Of a stretch of 64,000 bases of DNA, positions 10,337 to 23,100 are shown piece by piece. Source of the stretch: Liolophura sinensis (lineage: Eukaryota; Mollusca; Polyplacophora; Chitonida; Chitonidae); assembly GCF_032854445.1 (NCBI RefSeq), contig NC_088300.1, positions 47,175,682 through 47,239,681 of the forward strand, in the 5' to 3' direction. The notes beneath the pieces are model-generated. The model did no database searches. It was not told the DNA's origin and worked only from the letters and a program-made list of their open reading frames with translations. Made by a program: the position numbers and the translations under genes. Every line of letters begins with the position of its first letter. Positions within the stretch are counted from its first letter, which is position 1.

Positions 10337-11188
10337 TTCAATCCGGCTGCTTTCATTTTACTTACAATTTCATCATCTCAGCATCGTTTCCCGAATCCAT
10401 CAGCTTGATATATGAAATTTTTCTGAAAGCACCAGTTAGTTTCCAATCAGTGAAAAAACAAAACAACGCGTTTAGCACCAGTCAATTAAAAATATCAATC
10501 ATTCCAGAAATCAACCGATCAAAGCCTCTATAACCAAATTGTAATGTTGACCTGTATGGTAAGCATCACGTCGAGAAGATTTTGTATTTAGGCTGCTGGA
10601 AGGCACTAAAGGATGTAGACTACATAAACTCTGATTAAATGTCACGGAAGGAGACAGTTGACCAGTTCAGGGTAATTCCAGTCAAGCGACAGATGTCTGT
10701 CAGATGTAGGGGAATTTTTATAGCACAACCACTAGCATCAGAACAAAAGCGTTTCATTACGACATTTAGATCGTGGGTCACGCCATCTTAAATCGCCCTT
10801 CAGGCTGAGGCGTATATGCATCTATGAACTGGAATGAATGGACCACATAATATTTCTCTAAATATTTCATGTCTCTATTAATTTTCTTCGTTAAAGCTAA
10901 ACTTAAGTACTCTTTTTCTACCTTCTTTGATTACTTCCAAACCCATCCTAAAATGGGATCAACCCTGCTGCCTTCGTGCTTTACAAACTCTGGTCGAAAC
11001 GATGTCTGTACTACGCGGATATAGGGGATCTTGCTCTGTCAGGTTTTAACCCCAACCGAATCATTGGCACGACACTTTAATTTTAAATGGAAGAGTTCTT
11101 TTTGTTTTTTTGGTTTTTGGATGACTTTTTAAAAAAAGTATTTACCGATTTGAAAAAGAAATAGAGGCTCGCAGGTTACACAAGCGCG
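10337..11188. other. non-coding, nothing recognised
   Basis: Unique AT-leaning sequence between the 33-bp array and a short open frame. No exon, RNA gene or repeat is visible. Confidence 0.5.
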
Positions 11189-11189
11189 A

Positions 11190-11393
11190 ATGCCAAACAA
11201 GACAACTATGTATGATCTACGAAGTCTCGTGTTCGATAGATTTCCTGGGGTATTACATCGTATTTTCAATATATATACGACGGACAAGTTAACGGGAGGA
11301 GGAAAATTTCTGCTGAAAATTCCCTCACTTCGACAGATACCCCTCAAAGCTGTCGACGTTAAACCGCAGTCTAAACGGAGAAAAATGGATTGA
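11190..11393 (+). CDS. short open frame, possible terminal exon, unrecognised
   Basis: A 67-codon frame begins MPNKTTMYDLRSLVF and ends PQSKRRKMD before TGA. Composition is balanced rather than low-complexity, and the basic tail resembles a nuclear-type C-terminus. A possible splice acceptor (GCTCGCAG) lies about 15 bases upstream and the frame stays open from there, so it could be the last exon of a plus-strand gene or a gene relic. I do not recognise the family, see no upstream partner exon and cannot exclude chance. Confidence 0.15.
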   Translation: MPNKTTMYDLRSLVFDRFPGVLHRIFNIYTTDKLTGGGKFLLKIPSLRQIPLKAVDVKPQSKRRKMD

Positions 11394-11448
11394 GAAACTG
11401 GACACCAATGCCACCCTGTTGTATGCTACATAAGAAGCTATTCATAAT

Positions 11449-11550
11449 GGGTTTCCTTCCACCATAATGCTGATCGTCGTCGTATAGGTGAAATATTCCT
11501 GAGTACGGCGTAAAACTTCAGTCAAATAAAAAAAAAGCAAATAAATACAA
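11449..11550 (+). mobile_element. SINE/LINE-like tail, copy D
   Basis: Plus-strand copy of the family at 1782: GGTTTCCTTCCACCATAATG, then GTATAGGTGAAATATTCC, GAGTACGGCGTAAAAC and an A-rich (AAAT)n-type tail. The orientation makes the 3' end clear, since the A-rich tail lies after GTACGGCGTAAAAC. It is truncated at its 5' side. Confidence 0.6.
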
Positions 11551-14500
11551 CCGGTTGTCGTCTGCTGTGAACAAGTGATGATCCATGTGCGTATGTCTAA
11601 CCCGTGTTTACCCTTCTTCGGATGCAAGTGGTTTCAGGTCAGAATGTTACTCGCGAATATAGTGCTTAATCACTACATTAAGGCAGCACTAAAAACACTA
11701 AAAATGAGTATTATGTCAGTTGAAAGATCCTAAAGCCAATACATATATGACTGTTTCAAAGAAAATATAGTTCAGTTTATTTTTTAAATTTTTTTCAAAC
11801 AAATAAAATACATCTGAAACACTGGAATGTACGCTGGCCTTTTTGGACCATATAGTTCCCTGTTTTAATACACGCAGAATAGACTAGATTTTGACTTTGA
11901 GTTTGTAGCAAGGCTACCAAAGAGCTCGCCTGCAGGAGACGTTTGAATGCAAAACTTCAGCTTAATACATAAAATACTGAAGTCGTGAATTTGTTAATTG
12001 CATACAGCGCATCAACGATGCAACGTCCATCTCGTGTTATTGCACTCTACATGTGTGCCAAACCTGAGCTCAATACATGCAGCACTTTTACAGATACTGC
12101 CCTAACATTTTGTTAAATATTGTTTTAACTGTTGTTGTACGTCGCGTTACACGACACAATCACCATCACGCCTGACATACCCGTAATTCATCTTGATGTT
12201 AACAATACGATGTCATAATAAACGATTTGGACTACGAAATATGGATTAAGCGTCTGTGAAAATGGAATGCCGGCACATGTATGGCACTGGTAACACAAAA
12301 CTCCCGTGACAGTTCTTTATTACACAGCTCTTTCTTGCACGGTTGTGATGAGAGGTTTGAGTTTGAAATTGTCCTAGAAATTGGTCTTAGATGACATTGT
12401 TCATTTAAATTGTCAAGAACTTGCGAATGTTTGGCACCTCATGTATATAGGTGTAAATGGCTGGTGAATTTTACGGCCTTATAGAGAAAAGCAGGGTGTC
12501 CTAAGTAAACCGCTGACATTTGACAAATTGCAGGTGAAATTTCCTGTGAGTGATGTACAAACTTATAGGGCATATTCAGTTTGTCAAGTAATAAACGAAC
12601 ACAAGGGTGTGCAAACGGCCCCACGAGCGCCGTCGACCACTTACTGCCGCAAAGGCCACGGGAACAGACTGGATTATTGCAAACATTATAGCAAAATACG
12701 CGTTCAGTGCTTAACGCAACAGGCCTGCATTGACCGATCTCTACGGAATTTAAATAATAACTTTTCCAGCACTGACTTACCAATCTGGCAAAATCGGGGT
12801 TTGGGACAATCAGAAATGCCCCAAAATGTGTTCTTTCTAGGGTTGTTGCTAACCTTTGGTTATGAAGGACCGGTTTTCACGTTTTATGAAAATCCTATAT
12901 AGGTATATAGGGTATTATATTCCACGTAGTGTACGCCATGTGACAGTGTGTATGTGAGCGCGGATTCCAATTAAAGCTATAGCCTGAGATAAATATTTAT
13001 TTTCTATAATTTTAAAAAAGCGGTTTTTGCTGATTGTCAATTCACGCCGTGAACAGTATAACTTATTCGCATGAAATAAGGTCCATTCACGTGAGGAAAC
13101 GGTTTGCGGTCTTGCGGGAAACCACAGAATGTCGTGAGGTACCGGAAATAGTTCTTGACATTATCCATCAGAGAAGTTTCAGATGGAAATCAGTTACAAG
13201 ACATGTCAGTTTTGGAACCCTTTTGACAATTAATGTGGTATGGAGGGTTAACTCTAACTGGAACTGGTCTTACTTCCGGTAAGAATTTGTGAAGATCTCA
13301 TTTGCGACGGCTTGCCATATATTTCGGCCAAGCAATTATCTATGGACATACGCTTCGGATCTTCCAGTGAGCTAGTGGTTATAAATGTAATTTGTCCCTG
13401 TTATGAAACACTGTCAACATGAAAGGTAGCAATTATGAATGCACTTTGCGCCTCAGTTATGCGTTTCAGTCAGTACCATTGCTAGGGTCAGCGATTTATG
13501 ACGTCCTTTAGATTTAATCGTTTGATAAATTACACTATGATTTTACGTCAGTTAAGCTCGGTATGGCCAAACCACCGATCAATTCCAACCAGGTATACTG
13601 GTCCATGGAGAACGTAAAATCGCACGGAGTACTAATGGATGACAGAGTCAGCATCATAAGCCTTCCTCAGAACCGGAAGGATTCCGAAAAGAAATTCATA
13701 ACTCAAACATAAAGCGGAAAACACCCAGGATTAAAGACTGCATCATGCCTATGGTTTTATTTTCACTTTTTGTGGTATCGTACAGAAAGAGCTCCCTATA
13801 TGTATGTAGTTTGCATATCTCAAAAAGTGTTAGGGGAAAATTTACAACCATGATCGTTCTCCACGCAGTGGATCGTGACCGCTAAAATTACACATACATG
13901 GAGACTGAGAAAACATACAATCAAAGAAAAAACTTTGACACGGACACAATGGTCTACCATTCGTCATGGTTATATTGTACCTTGCTTCCCCTTTTATACT
14001 ACAAATAGCTGAGACTGGTCAACATGCTACTACAAAAGTATTCTAAAAATAACTTTGCATATCCTAGTTATACCTCTAGGGCTACAATGGTTTGGGATAA
14101 CACATACTTATTGAATTCATTATTATTCACTTTTATTACAAGTTTGTTCTTCCCCCATTATAAGACAAAATCGCACCAAAATATTCTAGTACACAGTTTC
14201 GTCTCCAAAAGACAAGTTTCAACAAAAATATTGCACAAAATGTTTCGATTCACCCTTGCGCTGTATACATAGCTTGCAGGGTATAAGAAGCAAGCCTTTG
14301 CCGTACTGTTTTTGTGGAAACGAGGACTAGAAGCAACCATTACAGAAGGAACAATCAACATGAACAAATAGGGCGTATCCTGAAACCAGAGCCGCGAGTC
14401 CATCTACCGAATAGACGGGACGGCCAATAGGAGTGGACGCGTGAACTGATAGAAACCCAACATACCAAACAGCATGGCAGCGAAACAAGGCTGTATGTCC

Positions 14501-16097
14501 ACCTGACGCCCAAACGCAAACTGACAAGGGGCAGAAGTCAAAAACACAGTAATCACTGTACTGGCCATGACATTATCATATAAGCAGGGGGTTTCAGGGA
14601 GCTGTTTTGAGGATACGATTGATTATAGGTAGGAATGTTATGGGATGAGTGAGTATAAAATGAGATCGCTGTGGAGGAAAATATCGATGATAAAGAGTGT
14701 GGTAGGCGCTGTGGGTGAAACTAAGGTGATGCCGTGAAGGGTAATTACCACAAGCTTCTCTAATTTGTTTCCACTTTTACAGGACACGGGCAAAAGGATT
14801 TGCTGATTGACCGAGCTCAGATCTATCGCACATTAAGTACTTCTAACACGCCGCCCAGGCTTGGACGAGGTGCGGCCCGATGGCCTCGTAGAGATTGCGA
14901 CAACGAGAAATAAATACAGAAACCGAACGTAAAAGATCAGAAATGAAACCGGTTACAAAGTTTAATGCTTCAACACTTGGAGAGCCCCGGTTGCTTGGGA
15001 GAATTCTCCAGGAACTACCGTAACATTTAAGTGGTCTAGAGCTGCTTCCAAAGGCAAAACCTAATAAGGGAGAGATTCCGGGGAAGGTCTGATTATTGTC
15101 TACACAATACCCTGGCCAGATTGTGTGCTTCCCCAGCCTACACGGCGTGCGCACTGAGAAGTGGATGGTAACCGCCTCAGATGGTGCCGTTCTCACAGCA
15201 GATCACACTTCCACCAGATCGCAGAAGCTCCGGCTTTTGTCCCCTCCTCTTATTTGGAACACTCCCAACATCTCCCTGCTCGCCGTTTTATTTTTCACTC
15301 CTCTTTACAATGCACTTTTTATCCGCAAATTGCATTCAGCGGACAAGACACTTGGAAAACCGGTACAAAACCCTGCTGACGCAACTCTCACCGAATCCCG
15401 CCCAAGGACCGTGTTCGGGGCCGCCCCAAGGGCAATCACGTGGATCTGTGGAGTTCACGGGACAACACGAGATATCCCTAAACTGACAACTGGGTTCACA
15501 CATATTCCACATCACCATGTCCACAACAGCAAAGAGTGAGTGCACAGGAAGCGTTCCACGATAACAAGCAGTATCCAAGAGCTTTTTTGCCGTTGATCAA
15601 AATTCCATTGCTTTCCAACAGTAGTTCAATATATATACATGTATGTCATGTGATCTAGCTCACATGGAATGTAAGGCTTCATTTCATTGGTCCATTCAAC
15701 TTGTATAAAACCGTAGGTATCCTGCAATACCTGTTGAAGCCATCTGCCTTCCCAGACATCCAGTTGGGAGGCAGTTCTAGGCTACCCTACACAGGTTACC
15801 AGGGACATTTGAGACACACATACACACAGTGGTTACCAGGACAATCACATTATTTACATATTCTGAACTACCTGCCCACAGGTGTGTAAGACCCTGTAAG
15901 TCACAGAAGTATATTAGCACGCTAGCTGCTCTCTATCCTCAAGAAAACATGTCCATGACCACATTTACATATACATATAGTCTTATATATTAGTCTGATT
16001 TCCTAAGGAAAAAAAATGAGAAATGACAAAAACACTAAAAAAAATATACAATAAATGACGTAATGGGTTCTAATATTGCACACAAGTGGTTTTGTTG
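11551..16097. other. gene-poor region downstream of onecut
   Basis: No supported gene. Frames of 80-150 codons at 12439-12902, 14158-14527 and 14843-15578 overlap one another on both strands and show no conserved domain. The part 14840-15540 is relatively GC-rich and complex. I see no tRNA or rRNA. Confidence 0.5.
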
Positions 16098-16103
16098 TTT
16101 ATT
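16098..16103 (-). terminator. candidate polyadenylation signal of onecut
   Basis: TTTATT on the plus strand is AATAAA on the minus strand, about 1.5 kb downstream of the onecut stop codon. An alternative ATTAAA-type signal is at 16613-16618. Neither is proven; transcript ends would decide. Confidence 0.3.
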
Positions 16104-16266
16104 GTTGTAGTTAAAAGTCGTCTTTTAAAATGACGCCTTGTTCAACAATGACTTACACAAATGGGTGTTTTGTACATTATACAAACCTTCTTGGGGATTT
16201 CTTCCTGCTCAGAGAAAGCCCCGCCCCCTCCCCTTGGAAAGTTCAGTCAATACATACATATATAAT

Positions 16267-16312
<46 letters not shown>

Positions 16313-17598
16313 AATACAGCACGGTTTCGGGGCATTGACTAGATCTCTACCCCTTCACTGGGATAGCCCTCTTCTCTTAAGTAGAAACATGACGTCATAC
16401 ATATAGCTACTGGATATGCTGATGGATAGTCTACAGGGAGACTTGCCCCATGAGTATCTGACATGGGAAAACAGATACGCTGCGTTGGTGAAAATTGTAC
16501 CCATGGAAATCCATAACAGATAAACCACATCTCCAAGCTGATATACATCTAAACCTTACCAATGTGAGGTTTTCCTTATAGCAATGGAGAAAAACAATAT
16601 ACACAAAAATAATTTAATGAGAACTTTCTTAAAAACAAACCAAAAAAAAAAAAACACTTAATGGTGTATGGTTTGTGCAGCTGATATGTCATGATAATAG
16701 AAACACTATAAAAATTTGTAATAAAAATGTCTACATTTATGAATGATGTAGTATCAATAAATACAAGCTATACATGGGCTACTTACATATTTGGGGTTGT
16801 TTTTTTTTGGTTGCCAGATCAAAGCGATCTATAAATTAAAAATAAATTAAATTTACGTTTTCATCCCAATGAAGAATCATAAACTAGTCAGCTGAGAATG
16901 ATAAATCTAACATGATCCTGAAAGGAAAAAAAAAAAAGCAAAAATAACCAGTCAAATAAAATGAAACAATACATAAAAAACTTGGCAAATTGACATAAAC
17001 ACAAGACCAAAATCATAATACTTGCTAGGTCTCTAGATCTTCAAATGTAAAATAAAGACATAAACATAAGTTCCAAAAATCAACAAGGGTGAAACAAAAA
17101 TCATAATAATAATAAAAACAGTCACCATTTCTTGTAAATAGATCTATTCAATAAATTAATTGCATAAATTATCATAAAAATTTACATTTGAGACTTACAG
17201 TCCCATGACAACTGGCTGAATACAAGGGGATGACAATATGGGAATAATTTATAACAATAAACAAGGAATAAATTAATTTGTTGATGATTCTGGAGAATTA
17301 GATATTTGGAATGCTATACAATAAATTAATAGATATACTTGATAGAAGGGAATGCTCTTTTTTCTTAGACACAAAGAAAAAAAAAACAAAACCAGGAATG
17401 GAATGCTATTTATATGAATAACAAAATGAACAAATGGAAAATGTAAATTTATGTCATTGAAAAGCTATACAACATTGAAAAATCCCATCCAAAATGGTGA
17501 GGCTTTTTCAAAAGATCTGTCTCATGTAATAATGTCTGGTGCTTTTAGTCTGGTATGGGTTAAAAAACAAAACAACATAGAGACAAGTTGAGAGCTGC
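16104..17598 (-). other. probable onecut 3' UTR
   Basis: About 1.5 kb of AT-rich sequence directly after the onecut stop codon with no frame of note, many A/T runs and a long TA dinucleotide tract. Long AT-rich 3' UTRs are usual for developmental transcription factor genes. The boundary is set only by the candidate AATAAA and is therefore uncertain. Confidence 0.45.
16269..16307. repeat. (TA)n microsatellite
   Basis: About 19 uninterrupted AT dinucleotides, inside the probable onecut 3' UTR. Confidence 0.95.
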
Positions 17599-17888
17599 TC
17601 AACTCTTGCTGCAAGCCGAGACACTTTCCCGAGTGCTATTGCCTTCGTCATCCCTCCACTTGTCCAGAGATCGTCGCCTGGCGTTCATGAAGAAATTCGC
17701 CACAGTTGTCACTTCCAGTCCAAGCTGCTGTGCTATTGTGGCCTGCATTTCTTTGGATGGACGTTTGGTCTCCTTAAATATTGCATGTAAGGTGCGTCGC
17801 TGGATGTCTGTGAACACAAGACGAGGCTTCTTTGGGGGACGATTTTCCTGGGGCGGGCTTTGCTGCTCCTGTTCTTTTCGTTTACACG
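17599..17888 (-). CDS. onecut: onecut coding exon 2 (homeodomain)
   Basis: The minus strand shows a polypyrimidine tract and TTATCATTGCAG acceptor (AG at 17890-17889), then an exon starting CGTGTAAACGA. With the last G of exon 1 it completes an alanine codon, giving LAACKRKEQE, the exact junction peptide of ONECUT proteins. The exon encodes residues 341-436: linker, whole homeodomain (KKPRLVFTDIQRRTLHAIF through NFFMNARRRSLDKW) and an 18-residue tail ending SACSKS before TGA at 17601-17599. Splitting CUT and homeodomain by one intron is the usual ONECUT gene structure. Confidence 0.97.
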
Positions 17889-20046
17889 CTGCAATGATAA
17901 AAAGAGACACTCTTGTTAAAGGCAAAAAAGGATGTCCTGTGTATATAAATATATATATATATAATGACAGAAACAACTTGTCTATCAATTTCTTATCTTA
18001 TCACGCTGAGAGAAATAACAGACTTAGCACATGTACAGGCATACAGGGGACATCTCATTCTAGAACTGCATGAACATCTTTTTGTTAACTGATCTGGATT
18101 CAGAGGCGCCAATTTAAGGCCACTGCTTGAATACAGGATACACATACATATATAAGTAATGTACATACATTTAATACTGGCAATAAATGTACATGTGACT
18201 GATGGAAACCTAAACAGTGATAATTAAGTTCCAACGTCAACAGAATTTTGATTGTCCTATAGTAATTCCAAAATGTTTGCAATCAGAAAGATCCCAAAAT
18301 GTCAAGTAAACTTTATCTTTGCATAGATACAATTAATGCGCATTAAACAACCAGTGGCACTTGCTCAAAACTGTATTCAACGTTAAGCCAAGTTAAAACA
18401 ATCTAACAAAGATAGAGACAACGATACATGTACAAGTTTATATGAAATGTACGAGAAAAAAAATGGCTATGGACACCAGGGTGGATTAAGGGCCTTTGGG
18501 ACCCCATCAACAGAGGGGAAGAAATGAATTACTAGTGAAGGGTGGGCCAAGATGCCACCAGAAATTTGAGAATGATTTGATCAACCACTCCGCTTAACAA
18601 GGCTCTATTCTAATTAATCATCCATAACACAATGAACAATTATCACATTTTGCTGGGGGTTTTGTTAATTTTCTAGAAAAAGTTAAACACCGAAGAAACG
18701 TGACCAACAGACTTGATACAATAAGGGATAAGTCCTGCCAGGGAGTAAGCAATTATACTGATATTTAACATTAGTGACAGCAGCTCCTTTCTGCTCATAC
18801 AAAACGCTGCTGTTCAAGGGAAATGCCCTGCGGTGTGGCAATGGAAGTTTGTCATTTGTCACTGGGATTTCCGCAACACAGATTACAGGCTTTGATCACT
18901 CCAAAGGAAAAAAAAAAGTCTCAAATGTGATTAATCGCAGGTTGGCAACACTGGAGCCCCCGATGGGATCTATTGGACTCAAGGAGGGACAAGCTCCTGA
19001 ACCTTTGGAGGTTGCCAGGTCTTGTCTCCTTGTCTAGAGAGTAAATTCTGTCAGAACAGCCCAGGACTATGAATGTGTTCCTCAAGGTTCTCCAGCACAG
19101 AGGAGACAGTATTAGTGACTACATTCATAATGTGGAGATTGGAGCAGCCCTGAGGAGGAGAAAAAGAACTAGTGGCTTGGACTATTGTATGCTAGGGGTT
19201 TTGCAATTTTCTATTCCATTTCACTGGGGACCCAAGACCGGCCACTGTGAGTCACTCTAGGTATTAGCAGTGTGATTTGGGCTGAGGGTCGCCAGTCTGT
19301 CCCTAAAGCAGATACAAGCTTGTACATTTAGAAGGGGTGAGCTGTGAAGAGGAGGAGGGCAACCCTGATAATCCTTAAAAACTGACACCCTCCAGTGAAG
19401 GATGCCTGAATGACAGGGTATGCTATGTCACTGTTAGCCACACATAACACACATACTGCATACCACTGTGTACATGCATGCTGTACACTTACACCAGCTT
19501 GAAATACATGAAAAACAATACACCATTACTGAACACAGGAAGAGTATGTAGATGTAATAATAACAGAAAATAAAAATCTACTCAGAAAATTTAAACAAAG
19601 CTCAAAAAAGATGAGGCCTACATATGGCTATAAAGTAATGGCATGCTCCCCTCTTCCCCCATAAAAAATTTAAATTAAGTAGAAACTAACTCAAATTCTA
19701 AAAGTCTTTAAACTTATCATTATACTACACCTTTCAGAGTACAATTAAATGATGTCAAATCAAATCCAATTCTAATTGGCAATGCTTATCTGATTCTGGT
19801 TCCGAAGTGAACACACCAAGTGCTTGAATCATTAGTTTTTGATTGGACATTATAAAGCCAAACATAAGGATAATACAGGTTATGTTATTTAGTTCATTTA
19901 ACAAGATGAACTTATGTATTATAGTATATTTTATTTCATTCACATAATAAAACGTAAGTACTACATACAATGTTAAGACACAGCGTTCCATATTCCAGAT
20001 AGAAAGACAGAAGGGTTGTCAAATAGCATGCTTGGAGATAGATATC

Positions 20047-20102
<56 letters not shown>

Positions 20103-23100
20103 GATTATTGAGATATGCACAAATGAACATGCAGGAAGCATCCAGGTAAAGTGGTTCAGTCATGACCCCAAATCATCAGACTCATGAACTAAGACTGGGC
20201 AGTTCAGAGCCCACACAACATGAAAGGAAACAATAACCAAACTGTTAGTTAGCCATAAATGTGGACAACAGCTATCAAACAACATCAACATGATTAGGTG
20301 TTAGTAAATTTAGGGGTTACAATATAGAAAATAAAATTTTCATTCCATAAACACTTACATGTGGGGGTCTCAAATTTTGCCTGATAAGTAATATTTTTAT
20401 CTACCGCACCTAAAAGAGAAGAAAAAGCAAATTTTGAAGAAAAGAAAGTATATACAGAATAGCAGAATGACTTAAACATGGTCGATCTTTGACCCATAGT
20501 CTGAAATCCCTTGTATGAAGTCAGTGCAACAATCACCATTGACTAATGCTGTTATCAAATATTAATTTTGCCCAGCTGTTTGCATGCACATGTCATCCAT
20601 ACCTAACAGAGTTCACAGAGTTTGTGTACACTCGGCTGGCATAGCATGTTATTACCGACAGGTCCTTCCCCTTCCTTCTAAACGAAATATACCTATACAG
20701 ATAAGCTTACCATACAGATACAATATGTATACTTTGATAAAGTATTTTTCCCCTAAACAATGCACTTTTCAGTTTATAATCATTGTAATTTCATTCTACA
20801 ACTGTATGTATTATATACATGTGTACAGATACCCCCCACCCTGAACAACATTCTCGGCAAAAGTATATAAACATTGCTTTACAGCACATGATTCAGTATT
20901 ATCTCTACACTTGCAGAAAAAGTACTTTATTTCCTGCTGTAAAAATAATGACAATATAAAGCATTTTTGTTATATATATACATCAACTACATGTATTGTA
21001 CATTCAGATGTATACTTTCTGTTATTCTTTTTAAGTCCATTAGCAAATATAAGGTAAAGGCACATGTATCATTCTTGGACTTCCAAGCAAAACCTTACAA
21101 GAATTGATGAGAATTTGGATTTAAGTGCATCAACATGTATGCAAATGTCGAGTCTAACAACACAGCTTGCCTCACGATATGAGGCAGTGTCCAGCTGAGA
21201 TGCCGGTTTTATGGCTGGCCCATCACAGTAATGGTCATGGGACAAAGCCAAGGATTACACCATAACTGCATTTCACTTGATCGTGCCCAGTAACTTTATC
21301 TCGCTAAATTTGTGCGTTTGCAGCTGTCAGGCGGGGAAATTTCCGTACATTAACCTGGTGGCTGTGCGAGTACCGAATCTGTCTTAGCACTCAACCCCCA
21401 GACTCGTAGCGGATTACCTCCTCATTTTGGGCTTTCTCAAATCAGCACCTGCCCCAATCCTGCCACCATGTCTGCAGTACCTAAGACTGTAGCCTCTGAT
21501 AGCTGGACAGCCAGATGAACAAGGCACAAGATGAGGAACTCAGGACAGAGACAGTTAAGGAACTGGACTAGACGCTTCATGTGGACACATGTGGTGTGGA
21601 CAGGCGTCCACAGCCATGCCTTTCCACAGATTCATCAAGGAAATTACCCTTTGATTATAAACCCTAACAACAACTCCTGTAGGTCTCAGGGAGATGTTTA
21701 CCATAGACATGCACTGCACAGGCTCTGATGTTCAAAAATAAACACTGTATTTGATCACATACAAATATCCATACTACATTCACAACACCTTTCACAAGGC
21801 ATGATAAACACAATGACAATCAATGTCTTTATCACAGGTAAAACAAAACAACCAATACAACCCCTGTACACCTGATACTGTATGATTACTATAAAAATGA
21901 GAGATCTGAATACATGTATGCAATAAATAACTTTCTCTCCCAACTTTCTATCCTAAATTGTTCAACAACTTCAATATATATTCAAAATCTTCTGTTGCCA
22001 TTTTATCTGCTCTGGTGTCTTTTCAGTACATGCAAGTTCCAATTCAGAAAGAAATGGAAGTGATTAAAGCCCGATGATATTTGGCACACATAAAGGATTT
22101 CTACACTGCTTTTGTCAAACACTCTTGTGCACAGCACCAAACAGATTTTCTTTTGTACAATGGACAAAGGTAAAATGACATGAATAGGCCAAAGGACAGC
22201 TCATATAATAAACGTGAAATACAGGCAGATCTGACCAGTCATTAGAGATTATGGTGGAAGGTAAGAAACCTCAGCTAAACCTCTTGAGGAGTGCTAATGA
22301 AATGCGTGATAAGGTTGTAATTATGAGCGGCTGAAGTGATTGACAGGTGAAGTGAAGCGGCGGGTGGGGCGCATACATGGCCACAGCCCAGCACCTCCAG
22401 GTGACATTAAGGAGCCAATACCCACAGCACTCCGGCCACTCTGTTACAATGATGTAAATTATGTACAGGATGACCTATTCAAGCCAGTTTTCTCTTTAAA
22501 TGCCAGCGAGGCCACGACACCTGGTAACATTTCAATAAGCCACAATTGACCTGCCACTGAACAATGCTCTCCTTCAATGAGGGGCTTGAAGAGAGCAGGT
22601 AGGAAAAAACACCTTCAATAGTACAGGTGGAAATTTATTATGTCCAATTTCTCCAAATGATGGTGCGATTGGGCGTGCTAGCAACCCGAGCATGAAAAGC
22701 GTGAACTTCAAAGACAGTCCTTTCCTCTCGTCAAAAGCCAAAGGCATCTAATGACAACTAATAAGAAGTGGAGGAACAATGAGTTTTTATTTGGCGGAAA
22801 AACAAGTAGGGCCCAAAATAATGCTGGATAATGTGGGCAATGGCAGAAAGGTGGAGGAATACGGAAGTGAAGATACATTAAGTGAAGCATTGAGGAGGAA
22901 GGTTGAAGGAGTGAGGTTTGGTCGGCCATACTAACACGGCCGACTGTAATGAGGTGGGACAGCCAGTCGCGTACACGATAGCATGACAAAGGAGCAAGAC
23001 AGATAGAGTGTTGGCATGGCAACCACCAGTATAACAACCCAAGTCAACAACTGCCGTTTAAAGGTTCACTAGAAACTCCCTTCTGCCTGTAGTACCAGAT

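Noticed and set aside
9695..10408. Three plus-strand ORFs with CVCTW, IIVSVLGV and SLCLYLV repeats
   Set aside because: They are other-frame readings of the 33-bp array; only the minus frame has plausible non-repeat flanks, and even that is unproven.
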